A DNA stretch of 64,000 nt from Modicisalibacter luteus DSM 23508 (GTDB lineage Bacteria; Pseudomonadota; Gammaproteobacteria; Pseudomonadales; Halomonadaceae): positions 1-64,000 of the forward strand of contig NZ_KB899999.1 in the NCBI RefSeq assembly GCF_000378505.1, given 5' to 3'. Below the pieces are notes generated by a model. That model was not told the DNA's origin, ran no database searches, and saw only the letters and a program-made list of their open reading frames with translations. The stretch's first letter is position 1, and the number at the start of each line of letters is the position of its first letter. Both the position numbers and the translations under genes were made by a program. Below, one piece after another: positions 18,072 to 26,979 of the stretch.

Positions 18072-20285
18072 ATGAGCAAGGATGACTCCAAGCTGGAATC
18101 CCCTGAACGCCGCGAGCTGATCAAAGTGAGCGGCCTGGCCTTGGGCGGTCTGTTGATCGCCACCTGCCTCCCCCCGGTGATCCACAAGAGTGCCGCAACA
18201 CAGATCGTTGAAGAGGGGGCGAGCGGTGACAGCCCGGCCGGACCAGCCGAACTGGGCGCTTTTATCCGTATCGATCCGACGGGTGGCGTCACCCTGATCA
18301 TGCCCAAGATCGAAATGGGCCAAGGAGTGCAATCCTCGCTAGCCGCGATGCTTGCCGAAGAACTCGAGGTAGACCTGTCACAGGTGACGCTGCAGGAAGC
18401 GCCGCCCAACGAAGAATTATATGTTGATCCCATCCTCAACTTTCAGGCTACCGGAGGCTCCACTTCAGCCCGCAGTTTCTGGAGGCCGCTACGTGAAGCC
18501 GGCGCCACCGGACGCATTCTGCTGGTCCAGGCGGCGGCAGACGAGTGGGGGATATCGTCTGAGGTGTGTGAGGCTCGCAATGGCGCCGTTCATGGTCCCG
18601 ACGGACAGCAGCTAGGGTATGGCGAACTGGTTGAGGCAGCAGCCGAATTACCCGTGCCTGAACAAATTCCGCTGAAAAGCCCGGACCAGTTCCGTCTAAT
18701 AGGAAAACCGCTACAACGCCTGGATACGCCCCCCAAGGTCAACGGGTCAGCGAAGTTCACAACCGATCTGCAGCTGACTGATATGAAGATCGCCACGACG
18801 CGGACCTGTCCCGTTCTTGGAGGCACGCTGGCTTCGGTGGATGATCGTGAGGCACGCCGTATCCCAGGCGTTCGGGAAATCATTCCCCTCAAGGATGCCG
18901 TGGCTGTGATCGGCGACCATACTTGGGCGGCGATCCAAGGTGCCCGAGCCCTGAAGGTAGAGTGGAATTTTGGTGACAATGCCCGTCTTAGCTCCGAGCA
19001 GATCGAACAGGCGTTACGAGATGCCGCAGATCGTGACGGCGCACTAGCGACCGATGAAGGCGATATCGATGCGGCACTCGACGGTGTAGACACCCAGATC
19101 GAGGCAGAATATGAGATGCCGTTTCTGGCTCACGCCGCCCTGGAGCCAATGAGTTGCGTCGCTCAGGTCCGCGTGGATGCATGCGAGCTATGGGTCGGCA
19201 CCCAGGTGCCGGTAATGGCACAACAGGCAGCGGCCAAGGTGTCGGGCTTGCCGCCCGAAAAGGTTATCGTCAACAACCAGTTGATCGGCGGTGCCTTCGG
19301 TAGACGCTTGGAGGTGGATTTCATTGCTCAGGCCGTGGATATTGCCAGGAATGTTTTCTATCCCGTCAAGCTGATCTGGACTCGCGAGGAGGACACGACC
19401 CACGACCTGTACCGTCCGCATTACCTCGACCGGTTCAGGGCCGGCCTGGACGGCAATGGGTTACCGGTCGGCTGGTCACACACCATTGTTGGCGGCTCGG
19501 TAATGGCTCGCTTTAGCCCCCAGGCACTGGGTGAGAACGGTCTGGATCCCGATGCCATCGAGATCTCGGCCAAGCCGATCTACCATCTGCCCAACCTGCG
19601 CGTTCGTTATGTTCCCGAAGATCCCGTAGCGCTGCGAGTTTCCTGGTGGCGTGGCGTTGGCCAGCTACACGGGGCCTATGTCGTGGAAGGGTTTATCGAC
19701 GAGCTGGCTATCGCCGCCGAGCAGGACCCAGTGGACTACCGTTTGAGGTTGCTACAGGATCAGCCTCGCGCGCAGGCCGTGCTCAGGCTGGCTGCCGAAA
19801 AAGCCGGCTGGGGCCAAACGCTACCCGACGGTCATGGCCGTGGCGTGGCCGTGCATCAGGTGTTCGGCAGCTACTTGGCGACTGTGGTGGAACTCGCCAC
19901 GACACCTCAGGGCGGCTTGCGTATCAACCGGCTGATCTGTGCTGTCGATTGTGGCCTGGCGCTCAATCCGACGTCGGTCAGATCCCAGATCGAAGGCGGC
20001 ACGTTATTTGGCCTCTCTGCCGCACTCTTCAACGAAGTGACCGTCAAGGACGGGCACGTGCAGCAAAGTAACTTCCACGACTACCGGCAGATTCGTATCA
20101 GCGATGCTCCCCCCGTCGAAGTTCACCTGATCGATAGCCAGGAAACACCTGGCGGCATTGGCGAGGCAGGAACTGCCCTCATCGCACCGGCATTGGTCAA
20201 TGCTTTGTACGCTGCTACCGGCAAGCGTATCCGTCGCTTGCCATTGTCACGCGCCGGTTATCATGTCTTGGCAAGGGAGGCCTGA
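18072..20285 (+). CDS. iorB: Isoquinoline 1-oxidoreductase-type molybdenum hydroxylase, large (Mo-binding) subunit
   Basis: A 737-residue xanthine-dehydrogenase-family large subunit. The N-terminus has Arg13-Arg14 followed by a hydrophobic stretch, a Tat-like signal typical of IorB proteins. Mo-pterin motifs seen include EMGQGVQSSLAAMLAEEL, GGAFGRRLEVDF and GGIGEAGTALIAPAL near the C-terminus with the probable catalytic Glu. Start 18072 is chosen over an upstream in-frame ATG because of its GGAAGAGAG ribosome site. The neighbouring triheme cytochrome c suggests periplasmic oxidation with electrons sent to the respiratory chain. Confidence 0.92.
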   Translation: MSKDDSKLESPERRELIKVSGLALGGLLIATCLPPVIHKSAATQIVEEGASGDSPAGPAELGAFIRIDPTGGVTLIMPKIEMGQGVQSSLAAMLAEELEVDLSQVTLQEAPPNEELYVDPILNFQATGGSTSARSFWRPLREAGATGRILLVQAAADEWGISSEVCEARNGAVHGPDGQQLGYGELVEAAAELPVPEQIPLKSPDQFRLIGKPLQRLDTPPKVNGSAKFTTDLQLTDMKIATTRTCPVLGGTLASVDDREARRIPGVREIIPLKDAVAVIGDHTWAAIQGARALKVEWNFGDNARLSSEQIEQALRDAADRDGALATDEGDIDAALDGVDTQIEAEYEMPFLAHAALEPMSCVAQVRVDACELWVGTQVPVMAQQAAAKVSGLPPEKVIVNNQLIGGAFGRRLEVDFIAQAVDIARNVFYPVKLIWTREEDTTHDLYRPHYLDRFRAGLDGNGLPVGWSHTIVGGSVMARFSPQALGENGLDPDAIEISAKPIYHLPNLRVRYVPEDPVALRVSWWRGVGQLHGAYVVEGFIDELAIAAEQDPVDYRLRLLQDQPRAQAVLRLAAEKAGWGQTLPDGHGRGVAVHQVFGSYLATVVELATTPQGGLRINRLICAVDCGLALNPTSVRSQIEGGTLFGLSAALFNEVTVKDGHVQQSNFHDYRQIRISDAPPVEVHLIDSQETPGGIGEAGTALIAPALVNALYAATGKRIRRLPLSRAGYHVLAREA

Positions 20286-20288
20286 CCA

Positions 20289-21551
20289 ATGAGCACAGCA
20301 CGCCGTTTTTCGCTGGTCACCGGTCTATTGGGCTGTTTCGCGCCTTTCATGCTAGCGGCTCAAGAGACCCAGACAGACCAACAGGCACAGATCGAGCGCG
20401 GAGAATACCTGGCCAAGGCTGCCGACTGTCTTGCCTGCCACGTTACCGAGGATGGGGAGCCCTATGCGGGCGGTGTCGAGTTCAAGTTGCCGTTCGGGTC
20501 GCTCTACTCGCCGAACATTACCCCCGACGAGGAAACCGGCATCGGAACCTGGAGTGACGAGGATTTCGTCAACGCCATGCAGAAAGGGGTCGGCAAGGGA
20601 GGCAAGCATTACTATCCGGCCTTCCCCTATACCTCTTATACGCTCATGTCGCGAGAGGAAATACTCGCCATCAAGGCCTACCTGTTTAGTCTCGAACCGG
20701 TCCACCAGCCGAACCGGGAAAACGATATCAGCTTCCCCTTTAACCAGCGCTGGGGCATGACTTTCTGGAACTGGCTCTTTCTTGACGACGAGCGTTTCCA
20801 ACCGAATCCGGAGCGCTCGGAGGAATGGAACCGTGGAGCCTACCTGGTGCAGGGTCCGGGTCACTGCGGTGAGTGCCACACGCCACGCAACCTGTTCCAG
20901 GCCAAGGACGCCTCCAAGGAATTGGCCGGCACGACCATTCAAGGCTGGCGCGCCTGGAACATTACCTCCGATGAAGAGAGCGGTATCGGCGCCTGGCCGG
21001 ACGAAGCACTGGCGTCCTACCTTTCCAAGGGGCATGCCAAGGGCTATGGCCTGGCCGGCGGTCCGATGGCCGAAGCCGTAAACCACAGTTTGCGCTATTT
21101 GACGGATGAGGACATCCAGGCCATCGTTACCTACCTCAAGGACGTCCCACCACAGGACTCTGACGTAACCCGCCCACCAGAGAAGACCTTGGCTGATGAG
21201 GTGCCCACCGATAACCCTCACCCCCTGGGACTCAAGGTGTTTGCCGATGCTTGTGTCAGTTGCCACCGTTGGGACGGAGACGGGCGGCAAACACCCCATG
21301 CTGCCTTGAGCGGCTTACGCACAGTCAATGATCCCGAAGGGCTGAACCTGGTGCGAATTCTCATCGAAGGAGGAAAGCTGCATACCGGCAATACCGGTAA
21401 TACCGGCGATAGTGCAGCCTCCATGCCGAGCTTCATCGAAGGCTACTCGAACGAGGAAATCGCATCGGTAAGCAACTTCGTGCTGTCGCACTTTGGGCAC
21501 GTGGAAGGTCAGCTGGAAGCCGAAACGATCGACGAGCGACTCGGTGAGTAG
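20289..21551 (+). CDS. Triheme cytochrome c, electron acceptor of the molybdenum hydroxylase
   Basis: A 420-residue periplasmic protein with a signal peptide (about 1-25) and three CxxCH haem sites at about residues 47, 193 and 322, like the cytochrome subunits of membrane alcohol and aldehyde dehydrogenases. It starts 3 nt after iorB with a GGAGG ribosome site. It probably takes electrons from IorAB and hands them to quinone or an oxidase. A TCTCCCTC / GAGGGAGA inverted repeat at 21567-21597 follows but lacks a T-run. Confidence 0.93.
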   Translation: MSTARRFSLVTGLLGCFAPFMLAAQETQTDQQAQIERGEYLAKAADCLACHVTEDGEPYAGGVEFKLPFGSLYSPNITPDEETGIGTWSDEDFVNAMQKGVGKGGKHYYPAFPYTSYTLMSREEILAIKAYLFSLEPVHQPNRENDISFPFNQRWGMTFWNWLFLDDERFQPNPERSEEWNRGAYLVQGPGHCGECHTPRNLFQAKDASKELAGTTIQGWRAWNITSDEESGIGAWPDEALASYLSKGHAKGYGLAGGPMAEAVNHSLRYLTDEDIQAIVTYLKDVPPQDSDVTRPPEKTLADEVPTDNPHPLGLKVFADACVSCHRWDGDGRQTPHAALSGLRTVNDPEGLNLVRILIEGGKLHTGNTGNTGDSAASMPSFIEGYSNEEIASVSNFVLSHFGHVEGQLEAETIDERLGE

Positions 21552-21566
21552 AGCCCGGATTGCACC

Positions 21567-21597
21567 TCTCCCTCCGCCGTCTATGGGCAGAGGGAGA
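21567..21597 (+). terminator. Possible weak terminator after iorAB-cytochrome operon
   Basis: An 8-bp perfect stem TCTCCCTC / GAGGGAGA with a 15-nt loop, 15 bases past the stop. No poly-T follows, so it may instead be a stability element. Confidence 0.4.
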
Positions 21598-21744
21598 AGG
21601 ATTCCACTTGCGCTTTAAGTAAGCTTTCACATTCTCGGGTTTGAAAAACCAAACGTTAGCCACAACAATCAACCCTGCATGAAGGCAAACGTCGAGCTGC
21701 ATCGGCGCATTGCGATTAACTGTAACGACATAGGAGGAGTCACC

Positions 21745-22350
21745 ATGAAACATGAGTTCCCGGAACTGCCGTACGCATACGATGCGCTGGAGCCGGTCAT
21801 CGACGAAACCACGATGCGCCTTCACCACACCAAGCACCACAAGACCTACTTCGACAAGTTCGTCGATGCCATTTCCGGCACCGACATGGAGAACAAGTCG
21901 CTGGAAGAAATCTTCGCCAGCATCTCCCAGCAGCCGGCCGTGGTTCGCAATAACGGTGGCGGCCTCTGGAATCACACCCTCTACTGGAACTGCATGACAC
22001 CGAACGCCAAGGAGCCCGAAGGCCCGGCTGTCGATGCCATCAAGGCGAAGTTCGGCTCCGTCGATGAGTTCAAGGACGCCTTCACCAAGGCGGGCATCGG
22101 CCAGTTCGGCTCAGGCTGGGCCTGGCTGGTTGTCACTCAAGGCGGCGAGCTGGAAATCACCTCCACCGCCAACCAGGACAACCCGCTGATGGATGTCGCC
22201 AGTGTGCGCGGCACGCCGATCCTGGGTTGCGATGTGTGGGAACACGCCTACTACATCAGCTACCAGAACCGCCGTCCCGAGTATCTCGACAATTGGTGGA
22301 AGGTCGTGAACTGGGATTACGTCAACGAGCTTTACGAAGCGGCCAAGTAA
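21745..22350 (+). CDS. Superoxide dismutase, Mn-type of the Fe/Mn family
   Basis: A 201-residue cytosolic SOD. Predicted metal ligands are His27, His77, Asp163 and His167 (DVWEHAYY). The second-sphere pattern NNGGGLWNHTLYW with Gly, and Gln in STANQDNPLMD, follow the Mn-SOD rather than Fe-SOD pattern, although automatic annotation may call it sodB. The ATG at 21745 is chosen over an in-frame ATG 66 bases upstream because of a TAGGAGGAG ribosome site. It is convergent with sodC, sharing a terminator. Confidence 0.95.
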   Translation: MKHEFPELPYAYDALEPVIDETTMRLHHTKHHKTYFDKFVDAISGTDMENKSLEEIFASISQQPAVVRNNGGGLWNHTLYWNCMTPNAKEPEGPAVDAIKAKFGSVDEFKDAFTKAGIGQFGSGWAWLVVTQGGELEITSTANQDNPLMDVASVRGTPILGCDVWEHAYYISYQNRRPEYLDNWWKVVNWDYVNELYEAAK

Positions 22351-22385
22351 ACGTCGCTTGATCTCGTGGCAATCGCAGCAAATAA

Positions 22386-22413
22386 AAAGTCCCACGCCTT
22401 GGCGTGGGACTTT
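22386..22413. terminator. Bidirectional terminator between the two SOD genes
   Basis: A 13-bp perfect stem (AAAGTCCCACGCC / GGCGTGGGACTTT) with a two-base TT gap between the arms, flanked by A-rich sequence on the left and T-rich on the right. It sits midway between the convergent Mn-type sod and sodC genes and can serve both. Confidence 0.88.
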
Positions 22414-22446
22414 GCGTGTCAAACCGCGGTAGTGCGAAGCGAGTCG

Positions 22447-22968
22447 TTATTTCTCGATCACGCCACAGGCAACGCGCGCTCCGCCACCGCCCAATTCGGG
22501 CTCGGGAGCATAGGTATCCCCCCCCTGATGGATCATCAGCGCGTGTCCTTGCAGGTCGGATAGCTCCAGGCGCGGAGCCACTACCGGCGTCGTGGCGTTA
22601 CCTTCCTGATCGACCATCAGTACCGGTAGGTCGCCAAGGTGCCCTTCCTGATAGGGGCCATGGTGCTCACCGTCATCCGGATTGAAATGGCCACCCGCCG
22701 CGGCGGCCGCGGTCATTTTTCCGTCCTTCTCCGCTGGCTCGCAGCTCGGATTTTGATGCACGTGGAAACCGTGCATACCCGGTGACAGCCCAGACAGATC
22801 CGGGGTCAGCATCAGGCCATAGTCGGACTCTTCGACAGTCACTGTACCGATGCTGTCGCCGACGCCTTCGGCACTGACCTTATGAATTTCGATATCCTGA
22901 GCGGCCAGGGCCGTACCTGCCATCAACGAAGCGCCAAGCCCCAACGCGACCATGCCTAAACGTGCCAT
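22447..22968 (-). CDS. sodC: Copper/zinc superoxide dismutase, periplasmic
   Basis: A 173-residue Cu/Zn SOD with a cleavable signal peptide (about 1-23, ending ALA-AQ). Metal ligands are seen in MHGFHVHQNPSCEP, GGHFNPDDGEHHGP, GHLGDLP and QGHALMIHQGGD; the two structural cysteines lie in PSCEP and VACGVIEK. It removes superoxide in the periplasm. The ATG at 22968 has an AGGAGA ribosome site and gives a proper signal peptide; an upstream in-frame ATG adds nine residues without one. Confidence 0.95.
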   Translation of the reverse strand: MARLGMVALGLGASLMAGTALAAQDIEIHKVSAEGVGDSIGTVTVEESDYGLMLTPDLSGLSPGMHGFHVHQNPSCEPAEKDGKMTAAAAAGGHFNPDDGEHHGPYQEGHLGDLPVLMVDQEGNATTPVVAPRLELSDLQGHALMIHQGGDTYAPEPELGGGGARVACGVIEK

Positions 22969-23063
22969 GTCGTTCTCCTGTCCATGGTGAGTCATGCACC
23001 TTCAGGCTAGCCAACCATTCCATGAGCCGCCAAGCCTTCTTGCCCGGCCTGGCAGTCATTCGG

Positions 23064-23903
23064 TTACTTGAGGTTATCCAGGATCTTCAGGGCCGGTGCG
23101 GCCTGGTTCAGGGTATAGAAATGCAGGCCCGGCGCCCCGCCATCGAGCAGGCGCTGACAGAGCTTTGATATAACTTCCTCACCGAAAGCCTGGATACTCT
23201 CGCTGTCGTCACCATAGGCCTCGAGCTGCTTGCGGATCCAGCGCGGAATATCGGCGCCGCAGGCATCCGAGAAGCGTGCCAGCTTGGTGTAGTTGGTGAT
23301 CGGCATGATCCCCGGAATGATCGGTGCTTCGACCCCCAGGGCACGCGCCCGCTCGACGAAATGGAAGTACGCTTCGGCACTGAAGAAGTATTGCGTGATC
23401 GCCAGGTTAGCGCCCGCCTGCATCTTGCGCGCGAAGTTCTGCAGATCATGCTCGAAGCTCGGCGCCTGGGGATGTGCCTCAGGATAGGCCGCCACGGCGA
23501 TCTCGAAATGGTCCCCGGTTTCGGCTCGAATGAACTCGACCAGCTCATTCGCGTAGCGCAGCTCGCCGATGCCGCCCATGCCAGACGGCAAGTCGCCGCG
23601 CAGCGCCACCAGACTGTCGATGCCACATTCACGGTATTCAGCCAGCAAATCTCGCAACTCACCCTTGTCGCTGCCGATACAGGACAAGTGCGGCGCGGTG
23701 GCAATGCCGCACTCACGTACCGACTTCACTGTATTGAACGTTCGGGCTTGGGTAGACCCACCGGCCCCATAGGTCACCGAAAAGAAACGCGGCTTGCGTT
23801 CGGCCAGGGCATCCCGGGTGCGCAGCAGCTTTTCCCGTCCGGCGTCGGTGTTCGGCGGAAAGAATTCGAAGCTGATGCCCAGCGGATGCTCTTGTGCGCT
23901 CAT
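23064..23903 (-). CDS. metF: 5,10-methylenetetrahydrofolate reductase
   Basis: A 279-residue FAD-binding TIM-barrel enzyme that makes 5-methyltetrahydrofolate for methionine synthesis. SFEFFPPNTDAGREKL at the N-terminus, VTYGAGGST, ALRGDLP, TQYFFSAEAY and PGIMPITNY are family motifs. The ATG at 23903 has a GAGGA ribosome site at slightly long spacing; the upstream in-frame extension is not family sequence. The cycle partners ahcY and metK lie about 28-31 kb away in this window. Confidence 0.96.
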   Translation of the reverse strand: MSAQEHPLGISFEFFPPNTDAGREKLLRTRDALAERKPRFFSVTYGAGGSTQARTFNTVKSVRECGIATAPHLSCIGSDKGELRDLLAEYRECGIDSLVALRGDLPSGMGGIGELRYANELVEFIRAETGDHFEIAVAAYPEAHPQAPSFEHDLQNFARKMQAGANLAITQYFFSAEAYFHFVERARALGVEAPIIPGIMPITNYTKLARFSDACGADIPRWIRKQLEAYGDDSESIQAFGEEVISKLCQRLLDGGAPGLHFYTLNQAAPALKILDNLK

Positions 23904-24006
23904 CGGTGTCGGTCCTCGTGAAGACTTGATGGTTGAAGGGCTGTCATTTTGCCCGCCCCCACGACGAGGGACCAATGAAAGTTTCGCGCCTGATCTTCGA
24001 TTTCAG

Positions 24007-24960
24007 TCATAGACGCGACGCCTCGGTCTCGCAGCCACCCCCGGTCAGGCACGACTCGCTTTCCACTTGCAGCGTGGCATGGGTGATGCCGAAACGTTCA
24101 CGCAGCAGGGCCGATGCCCGGCGCAGCACATGCTCGTGATCGACGTCGTCGTGGACTACCAGATGCAGGCTGAGCAGCGGATCCTGTGGCGTCAGGCCCC
24201 ATAGATGCAGGTCATGCAGGCTTTCGACGCCCTCCAGGGCCTCCAGTTCGCGGCGGATCTCATGCGACTCGATCCCCTCGGGCGTGCCCTCGAGCAGGGT
24301 ATGTCCCGAGCGCTTCAGGATCTTCCAGGCGCCACGCAGGATCAACACGGCAGCAAGCATGGACAAGATCGGGTCAGCGGCGTCCCAGCCGGTAGTCATG
24401 ATGATCAACGAGGCGGCGATGGCTGCCACCGAACCAAGCAGATCGCCCAGCACATGCAGCAACGCGCCATGGAGATTGAGGTTGCCCTGATCACCCCGAT
24501 GCAGAATGGCGAACACGACAAGATTGACGACCAGCCCCAGCACGGCAATGACCAGCATCGGTCCGGCCATGACGTCGACCGGCGAAGAGAGCCGCTGGAT
24601 GGCGGCGATGACGATGCCCACCCCGATGACCATCAGCGTCAGGCCATTAACGAAGGCTGCCAGCACCTGGAAGCGCTGATAGCCATAGGTCCGGCGTTTG
24701 TCCGGGGCCTTCGCGCCCAGCCGAAAGGCAAACCAGGCCAGGGCCAGTGAAGCGCTATCACTAAGCATGTGCCCGGCATCGGCGAGCAGCGCCAGCGATC
24801 CCGATAGCCAGCCGCCAATCACCTCGGCCAGCATGAAGCTACCGGTCAGGATCATGGCCCAGCGCACCCGCTTTTCGCTGTCGGCACTCACGGGGGGGAC
24901 GTGACCATGATCATGGCTGTGCCCATGGTCATGCATGTGCGACGTATCTGACCGAGGCAT
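24007..24960 (-). CDS. Cation diffusion facilitator, Zn/Cd/Co exporter (CzcD/ZitB type)
   Basis: A 317-residue CDF transporter. A His-rich N-terminus (HMHDHGHSHDHGH) precedes six transmembrane helices; the HxxxD/DxxxD metal sites include LLADAGHMLSDS in TM2 and NLHGALLHVLGDLLGS in TM5. The C-terminal cytoplasmic domain runs from about residue 210 on, with a Cys at SCLTGGGCE. The ATG at 24960 follows GGGAG; 53 further in-frame codons upstream contain the promoter and are not coding. A MerR-type promoter controls it. Confidence 0.93.
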   Translation of the reverse strand: MPRSDTSHMHDHGHSHDHGHVPPVSADSEKRVRWAMILTGSFMLAEVIGGWLSGSLALLADAGHMLSDSASLALAWFAFRLGAKAPDKRRTYGYQRFQVLAAFVNGLTLMVIGVGIVIAAIQRLSSPVDVMAGPMLVIAVLGLVVNLVVFAILHRGDQGNLNLHGALLHVLGDLLGSVAAIAASLIIMTTGWDAADPILSMLAAVLILRGAWKILKRSGHTLLEGTPEGIESHEIRRELEALEGVESLHDLHLWGLTPQDPLLSLHLVVHDDVDHEHVLRRASALLRERFGITHATLQVESESCLTGGGCETEASRL

Positions 24961-24988
24961 CCGTTCTCCCACCAACGATTTGCCTCTA

Positions 24989-25019
24989 CTTGTATTGCCT
25001 ATAGTCACTTTAGGGTCAA
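24989..25019 (-). promoter_or_regulatory. MerR-family (ZntR/CadR-type) promoter of the CDF exporter
   Basis: On the minus strand, -35 TTGACC and -10 TACAAG are separated by 19 bp, the long spacer used by MerR-family activators. The spacer region holds a dyad, CCTAAAGT-G-ACTATAGG, with one mismatch, resembling CadR/PbrR operators. The -35 overlaps the stop codon of the upstream EamA gene. No MerR-type gene is in the window. Confidence 0.75.
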
Positions 25020-25885
25020 GCGCCGCGCTGCAACCGTCCACTGCCGACCAGCATTCCCGCGGTGATGAGCAAGGCCGCCAGCGCCAGCAGCGGGGTGGGC
25101 TCGGCATAGCCGCTGGCAATCAGCACCAGGGTCGAAAGCAAGGGCGTGAAGTAAGCGAGCAGCCCGAGCAGGCGCAGGTCGCCATGCTTGACGCCAATAT
25201 CCCAGGTGAAGAAAGCGCTGCCTACCGGGCCCAGCCCCAGGCCGATCACCCCCAACCAGCCGATGTCTTGGGGCAGCCGCGTCGGCTCGAACAGAATGTG
25301 GCAGATCGCCGCCAGGATTGCCGTCGCCAGGCAGAAGCCGCCGACCGCAGCGGTGGGTACGCCCTTGGCAGCGCGGGAGAGCACCGAATAGCCGCTCCAC
25401 ACGAAGGCACAGGCAAAGGCTGCACCATAGCCCAGCGCGCTGCCACCACGGCTGGCATCCCCGCCTACCAGCAAGGCCGCCCCGGCAAAGCCGAGCAACC
25501 CACCGATCACATGAATGGCACGTAGCCGCTCGCCCGGCAGCAGGGCGACAAAGATCACGATGAGCAGCGGCCACAGGTAACTGATCAGCCCCGCGTTGGC
25601 CGGCGGGGCGTTCTGCTGGGCGACAAAATAGAGCGCGTGATAGCCAAACAGCCCACCGACCCCCATCAGCCAGACCCGCGGAGGCTGGTACAGCGGCGCC
25701 AGTAGCGACTCACCACGTACGCCCAGCCACACGGCGAAGCAGACAAAGGCGATGGCGAAGGCCAGCGCCGTGAGCAGAAACGGTGGTACCGGACCGGCGA
25801 GTTGGGTCAGTGCCGCTAGTAGCGCCCAATTAAGAATTGTCGTCGCGCCAATCGCTGTGGCGCGCTGAACGGATGAATCCGCCAT
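25016..25885 (-). CDS. EamA/DMT-family transporter
   Basis: A 289-residue protein with ten predicted transmembrane helices and two EamA repeats, typical of drug/metabolite exporters. Recognisable parts are NAPPANAGLISYLWPLLIVIF at the end of the first repeat and GPVGSAFFTWDIGVKHGDL in the second. The substrate is unknown. The ATG at 25885 has a GGGAG site and starts the family sequence; the frame is open a further 36 codons without recognisable sequence. Confidence 0.88.
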   Translation of the reverse strand: MADSSVQRATAIGATTILNWALLAALTQLAGPVPPFLLTALAFAIAFVCFAVWLGVRGESLLAPLYQPPRVWLMGVGGLFGYHALYFVAQQNAPPANAGLISYLWPLLIVIFVALLPGERLRAIHVIGGLLGFAGAALLVGGDASRGGSALGYGAAFACAFVWSGYSVLSRAAKGVPTAAVGGFCLATAILAAICHILFEPTRLPQDIGWLGVIGLGLGPVGSAFFTWDIGVKHGDLRLLGLLAYFTPLLSTLVLIASGYAEPTPLLALAALLITAGMLVGSGRLQRGA

Positions 25886-26049
25886 GTCAGGCTCCCTGCA
25901 CAGAAATGCGCCGAGTATGCCGTAACGTCGTGCACGGAACTTGTCGAATCCTGACCGGTTACGGGCTCGGCCCTCTCTCCGCCCCTCTGTCATTCGGACC
26001 GACGAGGCGGCATGATGGCGGTTTCAAAAAACAACGAGTCATCGCGACC

Positions 26050-26979
26050 ATGTCCGACGTCGACCTGACCCAACCGTTATGGATGTTACTGGCCTTTGTC
26101 GGACTGGGCTGGCTGTGCGCCCGTCGCCTGGCCATCGATCCACGGCCTATCGCCACGCTGTTGATCTACATCATCGCCCCGTTGACCTTCTTTCGTGGCC
26201 TGACGCTGGGCGGCCCCACGCTGGCCGACCTGGGGCTAACCACAGTCATGTTCCTTCTCGCCAGCGGCCTGTGCCTGTTGGTCAGTCGCCTGGCGCGCCC
26301 TTTCTTCGCCCCGCAGGAGGCCGCTCTACTGGCTTTTTCGTCGGGCACCGGCAATACCGGCTATTTCGGCTTGCCCATCGCAATGGTGTTGCTGCCGCCC
26401 GAGGGCGTCACCCAGTACCTGTTCTGTCTGCTGGGCATTACGCTGTTCGAATTCACTGTCGGCTTTTACATCAGTGCGCGCGGCCAATTCACGGTGCGCG
26501 AGAGCCTGCAGCGCATCGTCCGCCTGCCGTTGATCTACGCCTTCGCCGCTGCCCTGCTGGTCAACGCGATTGATTTCCCGGTGCCCGGCGCGGTAATGGA
26601 GGGACTCGATTACTTCAAGTACTGCTATACGGTGCTGGGCATGATGATCATTGGCATGACGCTCGGCCGGGTGGGCCTGCGTGAAATGGATGTACGCTTC
26701 ATTACTGCCTGCATTACCGCACGCTTCGTGCTGTGGCCGCTGGTCAGCCTGGTCGCGGTCCTCGCCCTGCAGGCCAGTATTGGTATCAGCGACCAGCTCA
26801 CCCTGGTACTGCTCTTACTCGGCGTGGTGCCGATGGCCGCCAATGTCGTGGTGGTGGCCATGGAGCTCAACATCCGTCCCGAAAAGGGCGCCATCGCCGT
26901 ATTGCTGACGACCCTCGCTGCCCCGCTGCTGATTCCACTTTATCTAAGTGGGCTACTGGCCCTGGTGGGGCAGGCATGA
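26050..26979 (+). CDS. AEC-family transporter (auxin efflux carrier type)
   Basis: A 309-residue membrane protein with two five-helix halves. SSGTGNTGYFGLPIA is the conserved crossover motif of the family, and VVPMAANVVVVAMELNI matches the second crossover. In bacteria these carry malonate, malate or other organic acids; the substrate here is unknown. The start at 26050 lacks a strong ribosome site. Its 3-prime end overlaps the convergent AraC gene by 40 bases. Confidence 0.88.
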   Translation: MSDVDLTQPLWMLLAFVGLGWLCARRLAIDPRPIATLLIYIIAPLTFFRGLTLGGPTLADLGLTTVMFLLASGLCLLVSRLARPFFAPQEAALLAFSSGTGNTGYFGLPIAMVLLPPEGVTQYLFCLLGITLFEFTVGFYISARGQFTVRESLQRIVRLPLIYAFAAALLVNAIDFPVPGAVMEGLDYFKYCYTVLGMMIIGMTLGRVGLREMDVRFITACITARFVLWPLVSLVAVLALQASIGISDQLTLVLLLLGVVPMAANVVVVAMELNIRPEKGAIAVLLTTLAAPLLIPLYLSGLLALVGQA

